Shown piece after piece: positions 30,216-39,028 of a DNA stretch of 64,000 nt; the first letter of the stretch is position 1; every line of letters starts with the position of its first letter. The position numbers and the translations under genes were made by a program. Location: contig NZ_JAMBOQ010000004.1 of assembly GCF_023715685.1 (NCBI RefSeq), positions 1 through 64,000 of the forward strand, given 5' to 3'. The notes beneath the pieces were generated by a model that saw only the letters and a list, made by a program, of their open reading frames with translations, ran no database searches and was not told the origin of the DNA. This stretch comes from Priestia aryabhattai. GTDB taxonomy: Bacteria; Bacillota; Bacilli; Bacillales; Bacillaceae_H.

Positions 30216-30245
30216 AAAAAAGGATCTTATCGAAAGATCCTTTTT
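30216..30245 (+). terminator. Terminator after the PHB-depolymerase-like gene
   Basis: AAAAAAGGATCTT / AAGATCCTTTTT hairpin; usable in both directions. Confidence 0.85.
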
Positions 30246-30265
30246 CTGTTATTAACCAGCATTTC

Positions 30266-30421
30266 TTAACAAGTAGCTTCAAACCGATTTAACAATACAT
30301 CTAGATCCTGACTGATTTTAATCGTATTACTACTTGTAAACCCTTCTTCTAGGGCAATCATCATCATCATTTTCCGTATAAATTCTATCTTAATCAGCAG
30401 TAGTCTACATTTGAAACACAT
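30266..30421 (-). CDS. Spo0E-like aspartyl-phosphate phosphatase
   Basis: A 51-residue protein too short for most gene finders. It reads LLLIKIEFIRKMMMMIA, then TSSNTIKISQDLDVLLNRFE. This matches the two-helix Spo0E family: IE-x-x-R in helix one and the catalytic SQ-x-LD in helix two. Such proteins remove phosphate from Spo0A and delay sporulation; some act on other regulators. GGAGGAAA precedes the ATG. An MCFKCR N-terminus and the Met run are unusual. Confidence 0.75.
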   Translation of the reverse strand: MCFKCRLLLIKIEFIRKMMMMIALEEGFTSSNTIKISQDLDVLLNRFEATC

Positions 30422-30797
30422 TAAGTTTCCTCCACTTGCCACGGCTTAAATTGTTGAATCATTTATATACAAACGTTTCATTTCTGAACATATAGCCTAG
30501 AAAATATAGTAACAAATAGATAGTGTCGAAGTCTGTCGTATTTTAAATTCGAATATCTTCACTTAAAAAGAATTAGCTTTTAACCGTTTTGTTATGCTTC
30601 TTATAGCGCTAATAAACCAGATAGGATTGTACTTATGAGCTGCACCTTGAAGCTGTGCCATAAGCTCTGTTTTAATTATGATTGTTCCACCAACTGTAAA
30701 TAACTCACGGAGTAATAGATCTTATCCTATTTTTTGGATATAGGCATAATCCCATTACATTTAGGCATGTTAACATAAGAAAGGGGAATTTAATAAT
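30422..30797. other. Intergenic region with a possible relic
   Basis: A minus-strand frame at 30563-30661 reads MAQLQGAAHKYNPIWFISAI and 12 more residues. It stays open upstream of the ATG for about 20 codons and has no good ribosome binding site, so it may be the C-terminus of a lost gene. Confidence 0.25.
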
Positions 30798-31247
30798 ATG
30801 CCTAATGTCATCAGAATTCTTCAATTGTTTCTTCCGTGGATTTCTATTTTATTTATGCCGAAAAAATCAATTAGAACCTATTTTCCCGCTTCTCTTTTTG
30901 CCTCATCGTTAGTCATAGGGATGTGCTCATTAGCTATTCCTTATAAGTGGTGGAGTGTAAAAGGAGGATGGAAAGAGAAAATTTTAAACGATAGCATTTT
31001 TATTTTTGGCCCCTTTTTGGTCGGGACATTGTGGATCTTTCATTTTACGTTTGGCAGCTTTAAACGATTTTTCTTCGTTAATTTACTTATGGATTCGTTA
31101 TTTGCTTTTCCGTTAAGCTACTTATATCAAAAATTAAACTTATTTACGTTAGTCAACTTTAAGCCAAAACATATCTTTTTTTCGTTTATTGGTTTTTGTT
31201 TAACTATGTATGGCTATCAGGCACTGACAAGTAAGGATAAAGGGTGA
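30798..31247 (+). CDS. Small multi-span membrane protein, paralogue of 39700-40164
   Basis: A 149-residue protein with about five hydrophobic spans. Conserved features shared with the protein at 39700-40164 are LPWISI near the start, a KWW motif after the second span, IFGPF-(12)-TFGSFKRFF, and LFAFPLSYLYQKL. I do not recognise a named family. It has an AAGGGG site. No operon partner is evident. Its function is unknown. Confidence 0.65.
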   Translation: MPNVIRILQLFLPWISILFMPKKSIRTYFPASLFASSLVIGMCSLAIPYKWWSVKGGWKEKILNDSIFIFGPFLVGTLWIFHFTFGSFKRFFFVNLLMDSLFAFPLSYLYQKLNLFTLVNFKPKHIFFSFIGFCLTMYGYQALTSKDKG

Positions 31248-31286
31248 AGACCGCTTCTAACCGCTATAAACTTTGTAAAAAACACA

Positions 31287-31312
31287 ATAAAAAAGCGTCT
31301 GTTAAGACGCTT
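31287..31312 (-). terminator. Terminator of the small minus-strand membrane gene
   Basis: On the minus strand AAGCGTC TTAACA GACGCTTTTTTATT. It lies just beyond the stop of the 46-residue gene. Confidence 0.8.
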
Positions 31313-31320
31313 AAGACTCT

Positions 31321-31461
31321 TTATATATAATACATATACTGCTCTTCTTTATTGGCATTTGTTGTTTCATGGATTATTTCTTCCGGGATATTGGACGTCC
31401 GGTTAGTAAAAAGCATAAACAAAGCAATAATTGATGCCACAAAACCTAAAGTAACAATCAC
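31321..31461 (-). CDS. 46-residue single-span membrane protein
   Basis: The frame reads MIVTLGFVASIIALFMLFTN, then a polar tail rich in Glu, Asn and Tyr. A GTG start follows the strong site AAAGGGAGG by eight bases, and a terminator follows the stop. Site, span and terminator together make this a credible small gene. Its function is unknown. Confidence 0.65.
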   Translation of the reverse strand: MIVTLGFVASIIALFMLFTNRTSNIPEEIIHETTNANKEEQYMYYI

Positions 31462-31985
31462 AATAAATCCCTCCCTTTAGAATATATATTCTACTTTCAT
31501 CTTCATTTTCCTATATTTATTTTATACCCTTATTTTATTTTCTCAACACATAGAATAAAAAGAGTATATGCATCGCCTGGATATCCATCCAAAGTAAATA
31601 CAATCAAGGGAGCTTAAAACAGACATTTCACTTAAAAAAGTAGGAAACCATAAAGATTTCTTCGTATTGAGGATATGAATCATTAAAATTATTAATCGTT
31701 GAGATAACTTATTTGTATTGTACGAATGAAAGAAATTTATATATATTAAAAATACGAAATATTCATTAAATTATACGAGGCTTTGTTTTGAGTTAAAAAG
31801 AAAAAAGCTGCTGCTTTAAAGGCAACAAGTAAGCAGTATAAGATTAAGGAAGTTACACGGGATATAAAAGTTATAGAAATGAATACCAGTAGAATTCCTT
31901 TTGCTCAAATATTCACAGAGTTTTCATTCATAAAAAGACTGAAAATTCTGATAATAAATTTCATTTTTATTAAGGGGGACTTTTT
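31462..31985. other. Intergenic region before gapN
   Basis: AT-rich DNA carrying the gapN promoter. A frame ending at the gapN start (MNTSRIPFAQIFTEFSF and onward) and the preceding KKKKAAALKATSKQYKIKEV look like relic coding sequence but have no start signal. No riboswitch or cre site was recognised. Confidence 0.3.
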
Positions 31986-33437
31986 ATGACAACAACGGTT
32001 TTAAATGTATCAACTTATTCTTTTTATCTTAACGGTGAGTGGAAAGAAAGCAAATCAGGGCAGACGATCGATATTGTCTCTCCATACCGTCATGATGTGA
32101 TTGGAAAAGTGCAAGCTATCACAAAAGAAGAAGTCGATGAAGCGGTACATGCCGCACAGAAAGCTCAGAAGGGGTGGGCAGAAACTTCTCTGCAAGACCG
32201 TGCAAAATATTTATATAAGTGGGCAGATGAGCTGGTAAAAATGCAGAGTGAAATTGCCGAAATTATTATGAAAGAAGTTGGAAAAAGCTTAAAAGATGCA
32301 AGGAATGAAGTCGTGCGCACAGCTGATTTCATTCGTTATACAGTTGAAGAAGCACTTCATATGAATGGAGAAAGCATGAAGGGAGATAGTTTTCCTGGAG
32401 GTTCTAAGTCTAAAGTTGCCATTGTTGAACGTGTACCTTTAGGGGTTGTCCTCGCGATTCCTCCATTTAATTATCCGGTAAATTTGTCAGCTGCTAAGCT
32501 GGCGCCTGCACTTATTTCAGGAAATGCAGTTATCTTCAAACCCGCAACGCAGGGAGCGATCAGCGGTATTAAAATGATTGAAGCTCTTGATCAAGCAGGT
32601 ATTCCACAAGGACTTGTAAACGTCGTAACGGGTCGTGGATCTGTAATTGGTGATTACTTGGTTGAACATAAAGGCATTAACATGATTTCGTTTACCGGAG
32701 GAACAAATACGGGTACTCAGTTAGCTAAAAAGGCAGGCATGATTCCTCTTGTACTAGAACTTGGAGGAAAAGACCCTGGTATTGTATGTGAAGATGCAGA
32801 TTTACAAGAAGCAGCAAAACATATTATAAGCGGAGCATTTTCTTATTCCGGTCAGCGCTGTACAGCCATTAAACGTGTACTTGTGCATGAAAAAGTGGCA
32901 AACGAGCTCGTTGCTATTTTAAAAGAAGAAGTACATAAATTATCAGTGGGTTCTCCTGAAGATGGATGTACGATTGTTCCATTAATTGATAGTAAGTCAG
33001 CGGACTTTATTCAGATTTTAATTGCAGATGCGCTCGGAAAAGGTGCAACAGTTGTGACTGGGAACAAGCGTGAAGGCAACCTTATCTATCCTACTCTTTT
33101 AGATGATGTGAATGATACAATGCGTGTAGCATGGGAAGAACCATTTGGTCCTGTGTTACCAATTATCCGCGTCGCTTCCGACCAAGAGGCCATTGATATA
33201 GCAAACGAATCAGAATTTGGCTTACAAGCAAGTGTTTTTACAAAAGATATTAATAAAGCCTTCTCAATTGCAAATAATATTGAAGTCGGTTCCGTTCAAA
33301 TCAACGGCCGCACAGAACGCGGTCCCGATCATTTTCCTTTTATCGGTGTAAAAGGATCCGGTATGGGCGCTCAAGGCATTCGTAAAAGTATTGAATCGAT
33401 GACTCGTGAAAAAGTAACTGTATTAAATCTTCAATAA
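31986..33437 (+). CDS. gapN: NADP-dependent non-phosphorylating glyceraldehyde-3-phosphate dehydrogenase
   Basis: A 483-residue aldehyde dehydrogenase that oxidises glyceraldehyde-3-phosphate to 3-phosphoglycerate and makes NADPH, bypassing ATP formation. Visible are IPPFNYPVNLSAAKLAPALI (substrate-site region), ISFTGGTNTG, the glutamate in LELGGKDPGIV, catalytic Cys in SGQRCTAIKRV, and EEPFGPVLPI. RTERGPDHFPFIGVKGSG matches GapN rather than other aldehyde dehydrogenases. Length fits the family (about 475-485). AAGGGGG precedes the ATG. It is monocistronic, with a terminator downstream. Confidence 0.9.
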   Translation: MTTTVLNVSTYSFYLNGEWKESKSGQTIDIVSPYRHDVIGKVQAITKEEVDEAVHAAQKAQKGWAETSLQDRAKYLYKWADELVKMQSEIAEIIMKEVGKSLKDARNEVVRTADFIRYTVEEALHMNGESMKGDSFPGGSKSKVAIVERVPLGVVLAIPPFNYPVNLSAAKLAPALISGNAVIFKPATQGAISGIKMIEALDQAGIPQGLVNVVTGRGSVIGDYLVEHKGINMISFTGGTNTGTQLAKKAGMIPLVLELGGKDPGIVCEDADLQEAAKHIISGAFSYSGQRCTAIKRVLVHEKVANELVAILKEEVHKLSVGSPEDGCTIVPLIDSKSADFIQILIADALGKGATVVTGNKREGNLIYPTLLDDVNDTMRVAWEEPFGPVLPIIRVASDQEAIDIANESEFGLQASVFTKDINKAFSIANNIEVGSVQINGRTERGPDHFPFIGVKGSGMGAQGIRKSIESMTREKVTVLNLQ

Positions 33438-33493
33438 TTGAATTCCCAGAGCTCTCCAAATCGAGCCAGTAGAGTGTAGAGAATCTCATGGGG

Positions 33494-33527
33494 AAAAAGC
33501 CTGTGCTCCAAAAAGCACAGGCTTTTA
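33494..33527. terminator. Bidirectional terminator after gapN
   Basis: AAAAAGCCTGTGCT / AGCACAGGCTTTT hairpin between the convergent gapN and 33545-33841 genes. Confidence 0.88.
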
Positions 33528-33544
33528 AACGTCTTATTTACCTA

Positions 33545-33841
33545 TCACTCGATTCCATCTTTATAGTTCTTATGCCAGTTTTTATCACCTTTGTGCTCGA
33601 TATCCTCAACGGTTTTTTCAAGCTCTGACATGATGAGTGTTTTCACTTGATAAATGGTATCAAAAAAAGCTTTCTCTTCATCCGGATTCGGCTTTATTTT
33701 GGCTGCTGCCGAAATATCAACATATCTGCGATGTTCAGTTGTTAATTTATCAAGCGCATCAAAAATATGAGAGGTCAGAACAGCAACCTCCTTATGATTA
33801 TCAGGCAGCTTTTCTTTTAGTGTTTCAATTCTCTTATCCAT
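33545..33841 (-). CDS. Small hydrophilic protein of unknown function
   Basis: A 98-residue, charged, probably all-helical cytoplasmic protein (KEVAVLTSHIFDALDKLTTE; IYQVKTLIMSELEKTVEDIE). AAGGGG sits before the ATG. No family is recognised. It is alone on its strand; the codon use resembles neighbours, so I take it as real. Confidence 0.6.
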   Translation of the reverse strand: MDKRIETLKEKLPDNHKEVAVLTSHIFDALDKLTTEHRRYVDISAAAKIKPNPDEEKAFFDTIYQVKTLIMSELEKTVEDIEHKGDKNWHKNYKDGIE

Positions 33842-34327
33842 GTTAACATCCCCTTATTTCTAACTTGTTGTATTTATGTAACTTTCCCACTAATAAAAAC
33901 GAATAACCTTAAACGGCAAAAATTAATGGGAATTAGCACGTGAAACAAAATTATACTACAGGATATCATGTTAAAGTGAAAAAACGGTGAAATGAGTGGG
34001 TATATTCTTTGCAGAGAGGGTATGTAATAAAAGCCAGTTTAATTACCTTAAGAAACATTGAAGCATGCAATCAACATTAAAAATTCATCTATTTTTAATA
34101 GCTAATGACCTTTTTTGACTAATTCTTGCAATTTTTATGACTTTTTTTGAATGAATTTGATTGTTTTTGATGTTTTTTTGAATAATCTGATATATAATGA
34201 AAGCGTAAACAGTAAAACATGTCGGTTGATTAAGAAAAACATCCACAAAAACGGGATTAGTTATTACATAAAATCAGACCTCTGTTTTTTATAAAAATAA
34301 ATAGAATTTGAGAAAAGGAGAATGAGG
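33842..34327. other. Promoter-bearing intergenic region with T-rich tracts
   Basis: A run of T-rich segments with TTTTTGA repeats at about 34108-34180 leads to a -10 like TATAAT at 34193-34198. A cre-like site overlaps its end. No gene was seen. Confidence 0.35.
34198..34211. promoter_or_regulatory. cre-like site overlapping a promoter
   Basis: TGAAAGCGTAAACA differs from the cre consensus TGWAANCGNTNWCA at one position (A for T). It begins at the last base of a TATAAT element, a position suited to CcpA repression of the 34328 gene and possibly tal. Confidence 0.35.
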
Positions 34328-34837
34328 ATGGACATATTGGATGCAAAAGTAGTAAATACAAAGTACGGTTTAGAGACATATCTGGATGTACCAGAAAGCG
34401 TGGAAATAAAAGAAATTCATATGCCGAGTTCAGATAACCAATCTCATAAAATTAAATTTGGAATTAAGTATTTTCTTTTAAGAGAAGGAAAGTATTACGA
34501 TAGCCAAAAAGGTTATTTTTGGATTTGTATGAATCACGATTTTAGCAGCCTTATGCTGAGTGAAACAGAAACAGAGAGTTTGTTTGCGGTTAAAAGTGAA
34601 GAAGAAAGAGAAGCAACAAAAACACTATTAGCAGAATGGTTTATTCAAACAAATGCATACAAAGAAGTCATCAACGAATGTATCCATCAGATTAAGACGG
34701 AGAATATTCGTACAGAAGAAGACATTGAAGACCGAGTGGACGCAATACAATTTTTAGAAAAATTAAAGTTATTAACTGCAAAAGAGATTGAAAACGCTTC
34801 TATAGAAAACCTATATGCGCTGCAACAAATTGGCTAG
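34328..34837 (+). CDS. Hypothetical cytoplasmic protein upstream of transaldolase
   Basis: A 169-residue protein, with mixed strands and an acidic helical C-terminal half (SEEEREATKTLLAEWFIQTN; EDIEDRVDAIQFLEKLKLLT). I choose the ATG at MDILDAK, seven bases after AAAAGGAG; the ATG two codons upstream is too close to the site. It lies 60 bases before tal and may share its promoter. No family is recognised. Confidence 0.55.
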   Translation: MDILDAKVVNTKYGLETYLDVPESVEIKEIHMPSSDNQSHKIKFGIKYFLLREGKYYDSQKGYFWICMNHDFSSLMLSETETESLFAVKSEEEREATKTLLAEWFIQTNAYKEVINECIHQIKTENIRTEEDIEDRVDAIQFLEKLKLLTAKEIENASIENLYALQQIG

Positions 34838-34897
34838 GCTATAGTTTGCGTACGTTGAAATGTAGATTTATGTACAACAATAAGGAGGAATAGTGAG

Positions 34898-35566
34898 ATG
34901 AAATTTTTTATTGATACAGCAAACCTTGAGGATATTAAGAAAGCATACAAAGTAGGTGTTCTAGCTGGTGTGACAACCAATCCGTCTTTAGTAGCAAAAG
35001 AAGGCGTAAGATTTGAAGACCGCATTGAAGAAATCCTTCAAATGGTACCGGAAGTTGAATCCGTTTCCGCTGAAGTAACGCCTGACGCCCTTTCTGCTGA
35101 AGACATGATTGCTCAAGCTGAAGAATTGATTAAAATTAACGACGGAGATAAAAATATTACGATTAAACTGCCTATGACATTGGCTGGCTTGGAAGCGACG
35201 CGCTACCTTGCAAAAAAAGGCGTAAAAACAAATGTAACCCTAATCTTCACAGTAAACCAAGCGCTTTTAGCAGCTCGTGCTGGAGCGACTTATGTTTCTC
35301 CATTTTTAGGACGTCTTGATGACATTTCAGAAGACGGGGTACAGCTAGTATCTAAAATCGCTGAGTTATTCCGCGTTCAAAATATTGAATCTCAAGTTAT
35401 TGCAGCATCTGTAAGGCATCCGGACCATGTAACGCGCGTAGCGCTTGCAGGGGCTCATATTGCCACAATTCCATACGCTGTTATTGAGCAACTAGCAAAA
35501 CATCCGTTAACAGACCAAGGGATGGAAAAGTTTGCAGCAGATTGGGAAAAAGCAGTTAAAGCTTAA
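34898..35566 (+). CDS. tal: Transaldolase (FSA/TalC-type)
   Basis: A 222-residue Schiff-base aldolase of the small transaldolase family, working in the non-oxidative pentose phosphate pathway between sedoheptulose-7-phosphate and glyceraldehyde-3-phosphate. Family features: [29 protein letters not shown], the Lys nucleophile in [28 protein letters not shown] and SPFLGRLDD. It matches B. subtilis YwjH in length and character. AAGGAGG precedes the ATG. In B. subtilis the gene sits elsewhere (near fbaA and murAB), so the present context differs. Confidence 0.88.
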   Translation: MKFFIDTANLEDIKKAYKVGVLAGVTTNPSLVAKEGVRFEDRIEEILQMVPEVESVSAEVTPDALSAEDMIAQAEELIKINDGDKNITIKLPMTLAGLEATRYLAKKGVKTNVTLIFTVNQALLAARAGATYVSPFLGRLDDISEDGVQLVSKIAELFRVQNIESQVIAASVRHPDHVTRVALAGAHIATIPYAVIEQLAKHPLTDQGMEKFAADWEKAVKA

Positions 35567-35584
35567 CAAAAAGTCATATCAATA

Positions 35585-35623
35585 AAAAAGCTTGGGCTAA
35601 GCATAGCTTATTCCAAGCTTTTT
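35585..35623. terminator. Bidirectional terminator after tal
   Basis: AAAAAGCTTGG ... CCAAGCTTTTT; lies between the convergent tal and Myb/SANT-like genes. Confidence 0.82.
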
Positions 35624-35628
35624 ATCGT

Positions 35629-36522
35629 TTAACTAGCTAGTTTCTTTTTTCGTAACCGCTCTAAGCGTCGCTGCACGCTATTTCTTGAACGCCCGAGCAG
35701 CTGCCCAATTTCTCGCTGATTGCGCTTTTCCTGATAAAACATACGCCACAATCTGGCATCTTCTTCTGCTGTCCACTTTTTATGCTCGTATTTAGGTCGC
35801 TTTACATAATCTAGTTTTCTTTGGTCATCCACCCATGCAGGCTCTGGAATAAGCGTATTTTTAGGTATTTTAAAAAAGTTAAGGCACGTTTTATTTTGTT
35901 CGGCCCACTTCCAAAAAGATTGAATGTCAATTCCCATGAATTTTCTTGTCTTGGCGATGATTATTTTATACGGTAGCTTCTCTTTATGAATCCACTTGTA
36001 AATTGTATGAACATCCACTTCAAGACAAGCTGCTAGTTCACACGCTGTAATGTGTCCTACGTGCGATTTAGCTCCATACACCTCTAAACGACTTAACCTC
36101 GATTCTAGTGCTTGCACACTTCGCTGTAATTTAGCTGATATGTGCGAAAGGGGTTTTACTCCGTAATACCTTAGCAAATAATCGTCTTCTTGTAGCGTCC
36201 ATCTCCGCATCGCCGTTTTTCGTGTTAGTCGCAAAACTTTTATGCGCGTAGCAATAGAAGAAGGACTTCTGCCTAAGGAGTGTGCCATTTCACGGTTATT
36301 CATGATATCAATATTCTGTTGTAAAAAAGCATCTTGTTCAGGCGTCCATTTTTTACGTAAAGCTGTATCTGAATCACGAAGATTTAATCGAGTAAGTCGT
36401 TTATTAACTGATTCCTTACTTCTATGTAAATGCTCACCCATCTTTTGAAGCGTCATAACACCATAGTGCTCGATGAGAAAGGTATCTTCTTCTTTTGTCC
36501 ATCGCTTTTGATTTTGACTCAT
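35629..36522 (-). CDS. DNA-binding protein with Myb/SANT-like repeats and a MerR-type HTH
   Basis: A 297-residue protein. Four Myb/SANT-like segments recur: RWTKEEDTFLIEHYGVMTLQ, KWTPEQDAFLQQNIDIMNNR, RWTLQEDDYLLRYYGVKPLS, and near the C-terminus KWTAEEDARLWRMFYQEKRN. Each is followed by a second helix with LxRSxxSVxxRLxRL spacing. Between repeats three and four, ITACELAACLEVDVHTIYKW looks like an excisionase/MerR-type helix-turn-helix. GGAGGGAG before MSQNQKRW sets the start. Such Trp-rich repeats are common in Myb proteins and occur in some Bacillus regulators, including RsfA-type sporulation factors. Targets are unknown. Confidence 0.7.
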   Translation of the reverse strand: MSQNQKRWTKEEDTFLIEHYGVMTLQKMGEHLHRSKESVNKRLTRLNLRDSDTALRKKWTPEQDAFLQQNIDIMNNREMAHSLGRSPSSIATRIKVLRLTRKTAMRRWTLQEDDYLLRYYGVKPLSHISAKLQRSVQALESRLSRLEVYGAKSHVGHITACELAACLEVDVHTIYKWIHKEKLPYKIIIAKTRKFMGIDIQSFWKWAEQNKTCLNFFKIPKNTLIPEPAWVDDQRKLDYVKRPKYEHKKWTAEEDARLWRMFYQEKRNQREIGQLLGRSRNSVQRRLERLRKKKLAS

Positions 36523-36830
36523 TGTTGTCTCCCTCCAATTCACACGGAAAGCTCAAGATGAAAAAGTCGCTAGCAATCTATTTTACGGATGAGCAGTGCC
36601 TATTCAGACTGATACTCACTGCGTTCTAGCCTATGTATATTTTATCATATTTCTACAGAAAAACCAAACGTATGTTCTATTTAAGTGAGCATAAGGTAAG
36701 TAGAAGAATAGCTCCTTCCTTTAATAGAAGCAAATTGTGATAAAATTGACTATAATCGCAAGAATCCTTACATAACTGACAGCTCATTATTATTACGTTG
36801 AAAGTCATATTTGTCGAAAGGGGAATTTAC
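36523..36830. other. Divergent intergenic region
   Basis: It carries promoters for the Myb/SANT-like gene (minus) and the DinB gene (plus). No hairpin or operator-like repeat was noticed. Confidence 0.4.
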
Positions 36831-37355
36831 ATGAATTTTAATTTAAAAGAAGCGATAGAAATACTTGATCATACGCCACAAACGCTTGAAAAACTTTTGT
36901 CTGGGTTATCTGCAGGGTGGCTGCAATATAATGAAGGAGAAGGAACTTGGAGTACCTCCGAAGTCATAGAGCATTTAATAGAAGCAGAAAAAAACAATTG
37001 GATACCAAGGCTAGAATTCATCCTTCAAGAAGGAAAAGAGGGAGCTTTCCCTCCGTTTGACCGCTATGCCCATTTAAACAAGGAATCTACTAGTTCTATT
37101 GAAGAGAAGCTTCTTGAGTTCAAAATGATAAGAATACAGAATTTATGTCAACTAAAGCTGCTAGTTAAGCACGAAAAACATCTTGAAGTGAGGGGAGAAC
37201 ACCCGGAGTTTGGGGAAATAAAAGTCAGAGAGTTACTCTCGACGTGGGTTGCTCATGATTTAACGCATATTGCGCAAATTGTTCGAGTAATGGCAGAACG
37301 ATACAGAGAAGATGTAGGACCTTGGGAAGAATACTTAGGAATACTGAAGAAATAG
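36831..37355 (+). CDS. DinB-like (DinB_2) metal-binding protein
   Basis: A 174-residue four-helix bundle protein. The putative metal ligands are His in [15 protein letters not shown] and the pair in [30 protein letters not shown] is typical of the DinB_2 family, which includes thiol-dependent hydrolases and transferases (bacillithiol in Bacillus). I start at MNFNLKEAI after AAAGGGG. The specific reaction is unknown. Confidence 0.78.
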   Translation: MNFNLKEAIEILDHTPQTLEKLLSGLSAGWLQYNEGEGTWSTSEVIEHLIEAEKNNWIPRLEFILQEGKEGAFPPFDRYAHLNKESTSSIEEKLLEFKMIRIQNLCQLKLLVKHEKHLEVRGEHPEFGEIKVRELLSTWVAHDLTHIAQIVRVMAERYREDVGPWEEYLGILKK

Positions 37356-37543
37356 CAATGATAAACAGTAGCCAGCCTTTATCATTCAAGCTTGAATTAG
37401 GAAATGTACACGATTACAATAAAATGAGAATAATGAAGATTCAGGAAGGAGTACGGAGGGAACTATAAGAACATATCCGAGGTTTATAACATTTAGGGTC
37501 CGTTAAGCGATTTACGAATAAAAGAGGATTGGACTGATTAAAA

Positions 37544-38599
37544 ATGAAAGTAAATTCAGAGAAATTTGGCGAACTAAATAATCAAGCTGTACATGCTTAT
37601 ACCTTACTAAATGATGAAGGGCTTAAAATCACCTGCCTTGACTATGGATGTGTGATATCAAATATTGAAATGCCGGATTCTGAAGGGAAGATTGAAAGTG
37701 TTGTCTTGGGACTTGATTCAATAGAAGAATACCAAAAGTATTCTCCTTATTTCGGAGCTGTGGTCGGACGCGTAGCAGGACGTATAGGGGGAGCAGCGTT
37801 TCAGCTTAATGATGAAACCTATCGTCTAGAGAAAAATGAAGGAAACAACCATTTGCATGGCGGGTCAGAAGGGTTTAGCCACAAAATATGGAATGCCAAA
37901 ACAATTGAGGCAAGTGATCATGCAGGTGTTGAATTTACATATTTAAGTAAAGACGGAGAAGAAGGGTACCCCGGCAACCTTGAAGTGAAAGTTACGTATA
38001 CATTAACTAATAAAAATGAGTTCCATATTTCTTACGAAGGAACAACAGATCAAGATACTCTTATCAATTTAACAAATCATACGTATTTCAATTTAAGCGG
38101 AAATCTAAAAGAAACGGTCTTGGATCATGTTTTGAAGCTGAAAAGTAACGAATTCTTAGAGTTGAATGATGATCTTTTACCTACTGGAGAAACGATAAAT
38201 GTCACAGATACCCCATTTGATTTTAGAAAAGGACATAGTCTCAAGGAAGGAGTGGAATCCACTCATCCGCAAAATGTATTAGTTGGTAAAGGATACGATC
38301 ATCCTTTTCTTTTAGAAGAAGAAACAGAACATCAGATGTCATTATTTGATCCTGCAAGTGGTCGCAAAGTAGAAATCAAAACGGATCAGCCTTCAGTAGT
38401 TCTCTATACGGGAAATCATCTAGACGAAGAATTCGAAATTAGAGGTGTTCACTCAGAGAAATACCTTGGTGTTTGCCTAGAAACACAAGGTTTACCAGAC
38501 GCTATTCATCATAAGCATTTTCCTTCTTGTGTATTAAAGCCTGGTGAGAAGTATGAAGCATATACTCACTATACATTTATAACTGATCGCAGCCTGTAA
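37544..38599 (+). CDS. galM: Aldose 1-epimerase (mutarotase)
   Basis: A 351-residue enzyme that interconverts alpha and beta anomers of galactose, glucose or other aldoses. Substrate and catalytic motifs are VVGRVAGRIGGAAFQLN, NEGNNHLHGGSEGFSHKIW with a catalytic His, LTNHTYFNLSG with a second His, GYDHPFLL, and the catalytic Glu near LGVCLETQGLPDAIHHKHFP. Length fits GalM (about 340-350). The ribosome site is weak (GAGGA well upstream). It is monocistronic, with a strong terminator; no gal operon is nearby. Confidence 0.9.
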   Translation: MKVNSEKFGELNNQAVHAYTLLNDEGLKITCLDYGCVISNIEMPDSEGKIESVVLGLDSIEEYQKYSPYFGAVVGRVAGRIGGAAFQLNDETYRLEKNEGNNHLHGGSEGFSHKIWNAKTIEASDHAGVEFTYLSKDGEEGYPGNLEVKVTYTLTNKNEFHISYEGTTDQDTLINLTNHTYFNLSGNLKETVLDHVLKLKSNEFLELNDDLLPTGETINVTDTPFDFRKGHSLKEGVESTHPQNVLVGKGYDHPFLLEEETEHQMSLFDPASGRKVEIKTDQPSVVLYTGNHLDEEFEIRGVHSEKYLGVCLETQGLPDAIHHKHFPSCVLKPGEKYEAYTHYTFITDRSL

Positions 38600-38612
38600 C
38601 ACAGCGGGATGA

Positions 38613-38660
38613 TAAAAAGGATTACAAACGGGTCTCTACCGGTTGTAATCCTTTTTTATT
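38613..38660. terminator. Terminator between galM and the convergent small gene
   Basis: AAAAAGGATTACAA ... TTGTAATCCTTTTTT with an added CGGG/CCGG pairing at the tip. Confidence 0.9.
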
Positions 38661-38661
38661 G

Positions 38662-38787
38662 TTACTTTTTCTTTTGGCTTTTTGCACGATTAGCATCAAG
38701 CTCAGCCGCATATTCCTCTTGAGACTTTCCTTGCTTTTGACTCTCAGATTGAATCTTTTTAAATTTGTTATCGTTTAAATTTGGCAT
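38662..38787 (-). CDS. 41-residue hydrophilic protein
   Basis: The frame reads MPNLNDNKFKKIQSESQKQG, then KSQEEYAAELDANRAKSQKK and a final Lys. A very strong site (AAGGAGGTG) precedes the ATG and a terminator follows. The Gln/Lys/Glu/Ala-rich, structureless composition resembles small Bacillus spore-associated proteins, but I cannot assign it. I regard it as a real gene. Confidence 0.65.
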   Translation of the reverse strand: MPNLNDNKFKKIQSESQKQGKSQEEYAAELDANRAKSQKKK

Positions 38788-38970
38788 GTTAGCACCTCCT
38801 TGTAGACAGGGTTATTTTGTACAGGAAGTATGGATTTATACACTAAAAATAGGATAAGAAATAGAGTTTTAAGCTGATATTATAAAGAGGTTTTGCAGAA
38901 ATATGACGATAATCATGAAGAGTTAAACATTTTATCCAAAAGAGAAAAAGCTCAACTAGGGTGTCATAAT

Positions 38971-39011
38971 AAAAAAGAGCTTGGAATCATACTTGTTATT
39001 CCAAGCTCTTT
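38971..39011 (-). terminator. Terminator of the CBS-domain gene
   Basis: AAAGAGCTTGGAAT / ATTCCAAGCTCTTT; the minus strand continues into TTTTTTATT. Confidence 0.88.
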
Positions 39012-39028
39012 CAACATGCTGAAATGTG

